From: Tridacna crocea
Lineage: Eukaryota > Mollusca > Bivalvia > Cardiida > Cardiidae
Assembly: GCA_943736015.1 (NCBI GenBank)
Contig: OX031061.1
Coordinates: forward strand, 60,270,192-60,334,191
Length of the DNA stretch: 64,000 nt
Reading direction: 5' to 3'
In this document: positions 60,652-64,000 of the stretch, piece after piece
How positions within the stretch are numbered: position 1 is the stretch's first letter
How the letters are laid out: each line of letters begins with the position of its first letter
Notes under the pieces: model-generated
Told to the model about the DNA's origin: nothing
Databases searched by the model: none
Seen by the model: the letters and a program-made list of their open reading frames with translations, nothing else
Made by a program: the position numbers and the translations under genes

Positions 60652-61289
60652 ACTGACTGGTATATTACAGTATCCTCCGATAGAAAAACGTTGGTTCTCA
60701 CTCGATAATCGTCTATGGTGCCTGGGGAGAAGTCCAATACCAAATAACCGTAAGGTTTCGAAGTGGCATCTTTATAAGCTTCCATCAGAAAGTTGCTTTT
60801 ACCCAAAAAGGCTTGTCTAGCCAAACACTGCAGTTGCGATACGTCCCTGGGATTTTTCATCAAAACAAAAATGTGAGTGTTAAGGTTGATCGTGCGACTA
60901 TGTTTTCCTTTGCAGAACACGTTTTGATTAATATACAGCACACTCAAATGTAAATGATGCACGCCCTTCATAAACAGGTTTTCCATTTCCACGGATGAGG
61001 TGACGTTGCTCATTAGATCGTCAAGAATTACCAAGTTGCAACTGTTGGTAGAAGCGAAACTTTGCAGTAAGTCCTCGTTAGGTAAGCCTTGATAGAAAGT
61101 GACGAAAGGCAACTCCTTCTCCATCTTCTCAAATAAAGTTTGGTAGATGCCATAGCAATACAACACCTTTTCTGGTGGTGAGATAAACATATCCTCTTTC
61201 TCCCTCAATAAGCGAAAAGTCCAAAACGATTTGCCACTCATGGTGGCCCCCGACACAGCGATAGAAGTACATTCCGGAAAGGGATACAT
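60648..61289 (-). CDS. Genome-packaging ATPase (FtsK/HerA, A32-like)
   Basis: 213 residues from ATG 61,289. P-loop ATPase expected to pump the genome into preformed capsids. Walker A is GATMSGKS at residues 14-21; Walker B is NLVILDD with Asp90-Asp91; the YINQN segment is the sensor. The short size and order fit the A32/FtsK-like packaging ATPases of Polintons, adintoviruses and virophages. The stop overlaps the next gene by 4 nt. It lies 45 nt from the polymerase stop. No defects seen. Confidence 0.92.
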   Translation of the reverse strand: MYPFPECTSIAVSGATMSGKSFWTFRLLREKEDMFISPPEKVLYCYGIYQTLFEKMEKELPFVTFYQGLPNEDLLQSFASTNSCNLVILDDLMSNVTSSVEMENLFMKGVHHLHLSVLYINQNVFCKGKHSRTINLNTHIFVLMKNPRDVSQLQCLARQAFLGKSNFLMEAYKDATSKPYGYLVLDFSPGTIDDYRVRTNVFLSEDTVIYQSV

Positions 61290-61334
61290 TTTGCTAATGC
61301 TTGTGTGTAACTATTGAGCCGCCTCCTTAAAGAA

Positions 61335-64000
61335 CTAATCTTCGAAATTAGTGGCTAACATATCAATGAGCTCTTGGTCGTTGACTTCTTGTTCTTGAAG
61401 GGGTATGGGACATAACGTGATGTCCAGAGGTTTTGTGTTGATGCCATCGTCTAGCACTTTTCTTTTACAGTAGAAGTAAGAGAAACCTCTCCTTTCCTGG
61501 GTGTAGGTGTAGATGGTGTTATCTCTGACTCGAAATCCATGGTTGGAGCTGCTTTCGGCTTTACGGTTCTTTAACACATGGCGAAATTTGGTCATGGGAG
61601 CTTTCAGATGACGTTTGCTGACTCCTTTAGAACTGAATTTAAATTCGTGGATTTTACGAAGAGGTGCTAGTTGACGTATTTTGGTCTTTCTATGTTTGGC
61701 ACGATTTAAAAGACGAAGGGCAACAATGTGATTTACAGAAGGTCTAACTGTTTTCGTTTTTCGCACAATATACGTTTTGCTACACAACCCGATCATTTCG
61801 TCACCTTGATACTCGAGTTTAAATAAACCAGGTGTGCGCTTATCGTATTTGGTATGTTTGCTACAACAAGTGCGCAAAAACCAGTGGTTTTGTGCATCGG
61901 CCTCTATCTCGTCATCTGTACAAAAGCTTTTGAGTCCATGACGGTATTTCTCAATCATGTCCGGTTTAATCACCTGCTCTAAGCTTGACCCTGAAATGGC
62001 CATGTAAGCTGAATCCGTGTCCATCTCACACCACTGGAAATCCGATTTTTCTACGTATTCAAGCATGAAATTGTAGTAAAACTCAAGCATCCTGAGCTTA
62101 GCATACTGCAGGATGAAATACCCGAGCTGAATGGGCAAATCCAGCTTGATTTTGCGTTTGGCCATTTCTATCTCGTAATACTGTTCTTCGGGATCCAGAC
62201 AGTCTACAACTCGGAATAAGGGATCGTTTACTTTCAGGCAAGTTTCATTTTCACCTTGAATATATTGTATGTTTCGGTGCTTAGATTTGTCCATGATCAG
62301 GGAGCCGTAGCCGGAATTCCCGATGACCTTCATGGTTTCTGCTATAATGGCTGTATCTGGGTTAACATCCCCTTGACGACGGGCGTCGCTAACTTCTTGT
62401 ACAAAATCTTTGAAGCAACGCTGGGCTTGGAATTCGACTACTTGATAGATCTTAGTGACGACCATGCCGTGTTTTAAGTACCATCTGAGAAGGGGTGTGG
62501 CAATCAGCATTTGTTTCCCCTTCATACCTCCCACCAACAATCGTCGGGTTACCTGGGGCAAATTATAAGCCTTCACATGATCCTGCATATGATGGCCGAT
62601 TGCTTCAAATGGGATGTCAGTCGTGCAAAACAAAGGAGACATTTCCTGAAAATACTGGTAGGGTGTCAAACTTGGGTGTCGAAAATACCATGGCCAATCT
62701 TTGGGTACCTCAATGTCGACCTCCACCATACCGAATAATTCTTCCTCAAAAACACCTTGGAGAATGTCATTCTCCGTAATTTTGCCTTTATGTCTTTGGA
62801 AAAAACCAGGGTGCATGGAATCGATGAAATCGTAGATCGCCGGGTTCTTTCGACAGTACTCGCGAAACTGACATTCCCATATTTCAATAACTTGATGGTC
62901 CCTTTTTAGAAAGGCCGTAGTTTTTCTGGTTTTGTTGAATTTCTGGGATCTTGTTGCCTTCCATGTTTTGTCTCTGATCCCTTTTGTGACGGAACAAAGA
63001 TGTCCGTGCCAGTAGCATCCGTGGAACTGGAGGACTAGTAGCGGGAACATAACCATCGACTGGGAATTGCGCTATTTTGACTTCTCGTCCCGAATTTAAT
63101 TTATGCTGAATGTTTAAACCATGCATATGAATAAGCCAATCCATCCAGTAATATGCAGCCATGTATTTATCTCGTATTTCGGGTCGGAAGTCGTTGTTGG
63201 CTAATCTACGCACAAAAGGACCTACTGGCATAGGTTTTCCTATAGCTTGTAGATAGAGTGCATTTGCATCGAATCCAAGAATGGTCCGGCAAAGTTTCCC
63301 TCCCCGTATCCGCGTTTTCCCTGCGCAATGATGACGTGTGAATATGATACTAGGCCCACCTACAATATTCTGTTTGATAGTTTGGTAAAGATCGCTGTTG
63401 CTTTGGTCACAAAGGGCAAAGTTAGCATGCTGGTTTCGGGCAGACCTAAACAACAGCTGTCTGGCAATACCTGGTACGGAAATGGCCGTTTTGAAAACAT
63501 CGAGGCCTTTGTCAAAGTAAAACTTTTGGAAACGTTCTACAGCATTGACAAAGGCCCCACGTCTAGATGGTTGTACCAGACGAGAAAGTCTTTAAACGTA
63601 GACATCTTGTTGTCAGCCCACACTTTCTGACAAAATTGGTAGTCCTCTGCGCTGATGTTACAACCTTTCAGGGCACTGTAAAAGTCTTTATGATCCGGCA
63701 AGGATGGATAATGTAACTTCTCGATGCTAGTAAACCAATCGTAACAAAAAAAGCCTTTCGCCTCTTCCACGTTAAAAGCTTTCAAGAACCCGGCATACGA
63801 GGAGCAAGCTGCGAGAAACTGTGACATGTCCAGAAATTTTAACTGATCCGATGCAATACAGGCATACGCATTGCATTTCTTAACAACGAATGTTCCCTTC
63901 TGTTCTTCATCGTGCATGTTTAGGTGTCTTGCTATACTTTGTTTGATAAGATTGAGGTCGTACTTGGCCGAGTTGAACCCCAAAACGGGAACTTGAGACA
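61335..64000 (-). pseudogene. Protein-primed DNA polymerase B (Polinton POLB), partial, two frameshifts
   Basis: Replicative family B polymerase; the 5' part continues beyond the right edge. Seen in order on the minus strand: an exonuclease motif (GFNSAKYDLNLI, about 63,958-63,982), a palm motif A variant (GFDANALY, about 63,250), the GCYWHGH segment (about 63,000), motif B (KVIGNSGYG, about 62,304-62,330), motif C (DTDSAY, 62,004-62,021) and the thumb. The pieces lie in three frames: 63,537-64,000, about 62,884-63,560 and 61,335-63,056. The first shift is near 63,565 at a run of four G, the second between about 63,020 and 63,045. All catalytic motifs are present, so either the copy was inactivated recently or these are assembly indels. 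The stop is TAG at 61,337-61,335. Confidence 0.85.

Larger units (their letters stand above)
52960..64000. mobile_element. Polinton/Maverick (adintovirus-like) element, right end outside the window
   Basis: Large self-synthesising DNA transposon/virus-like element. It carries the diagnostic set: protein-primed DNA polymerase B, retroviral-type integrase, packaging ATPase, adenain-like protease, and double- and single-jelly-roll capsid proteins. Three small genes run rightward from the left end and at least nine run leftward toward them. The left terminal inverted repeat should lie between about 52.9 and 53.4 kb, but its edge cannot be fixed without the right end. Leftward genes are packed with 1-16-nt overlaps and no visible introns. 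Signs of decay: two frameshifts in the polymerase and a MITE at 56,092-56,276. Confidence 0.9.

Overview
The window looks like nuclear DNA of a metazoan, most probably a bivalve mollusc. It is AT-rich, contains spliceosomal exons (GT-AG), and is packed with small non-autonomous transposons, tRNA-derived SINEs and microsatellites. It also carries an RFamide neuropeptide gene of lophotrochozoan type and a Polinton/Maverick (adintovirus-like) element. The bivalve call is an inference from the SINE tails (GGCGTTAAACCCC type) and the neuropeptide; no phylogenetic marker is present.

Layout. (1) About 1-30 kb is gene-poor and built almost wholly of interspersed repeats. I name the families A-L and SINE-1 to SINE-4. 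Family A dominates: an about 229-bp MITE with TTAA target sites, TTAACCC...GGGTTAA ends (piggyBac-like) and a near-perfect 67-bp central palindrome. It has nearly 40 full, partial or degenerate copies here. (2) 31.25-37.6 kb holds the one convincing host gene: a secreted RFamide precursor in two coding exons, with a 5.8-kb intron. (3) 38-44 kb has a 29-bp minisatellite, nested SINEs and a Mutator-like MITE with a 9-bp target duplication. (4) 44,669-50,832 is a 6.2-kb element with about 110-bp inverted ends beginning CACAGTG/CACGGTG and a 5-bp AAGTC target duplication, as in Transib/RAG-like transposons. Later insertions fill its interior, including a foldback element with inverted 63-bp tandem arrays. 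(5) From about 53 kb to the window end lies a Polinton that runs off the right edge.

The Polinton has three rightward early-type genes: a zinc-finger protein, a small Cys/His protein and a BIR/IAP-like protein. A convergent block of compact, overlapping leftward genes follows: adenain-type protease, double-jelly-roll major capsid protein, basic virion protein, penton-like protein, pX-like protein, chromodomain integrase, a conserved Polinton protein, packaging ATPase and protein-primed DNA polymerase B. Together these cover integration, replication, packaging and virion assembly and maturation. The polymerase has two apparent frameshifts and a family A MITE sits between the protease and capsid genes, so this copy is probably decaying unless the frameshifts are assembly errors.

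All repeat boundaries were read by eye. Those given with target-site duplications are exact; the others are good to about 10-30 bp.
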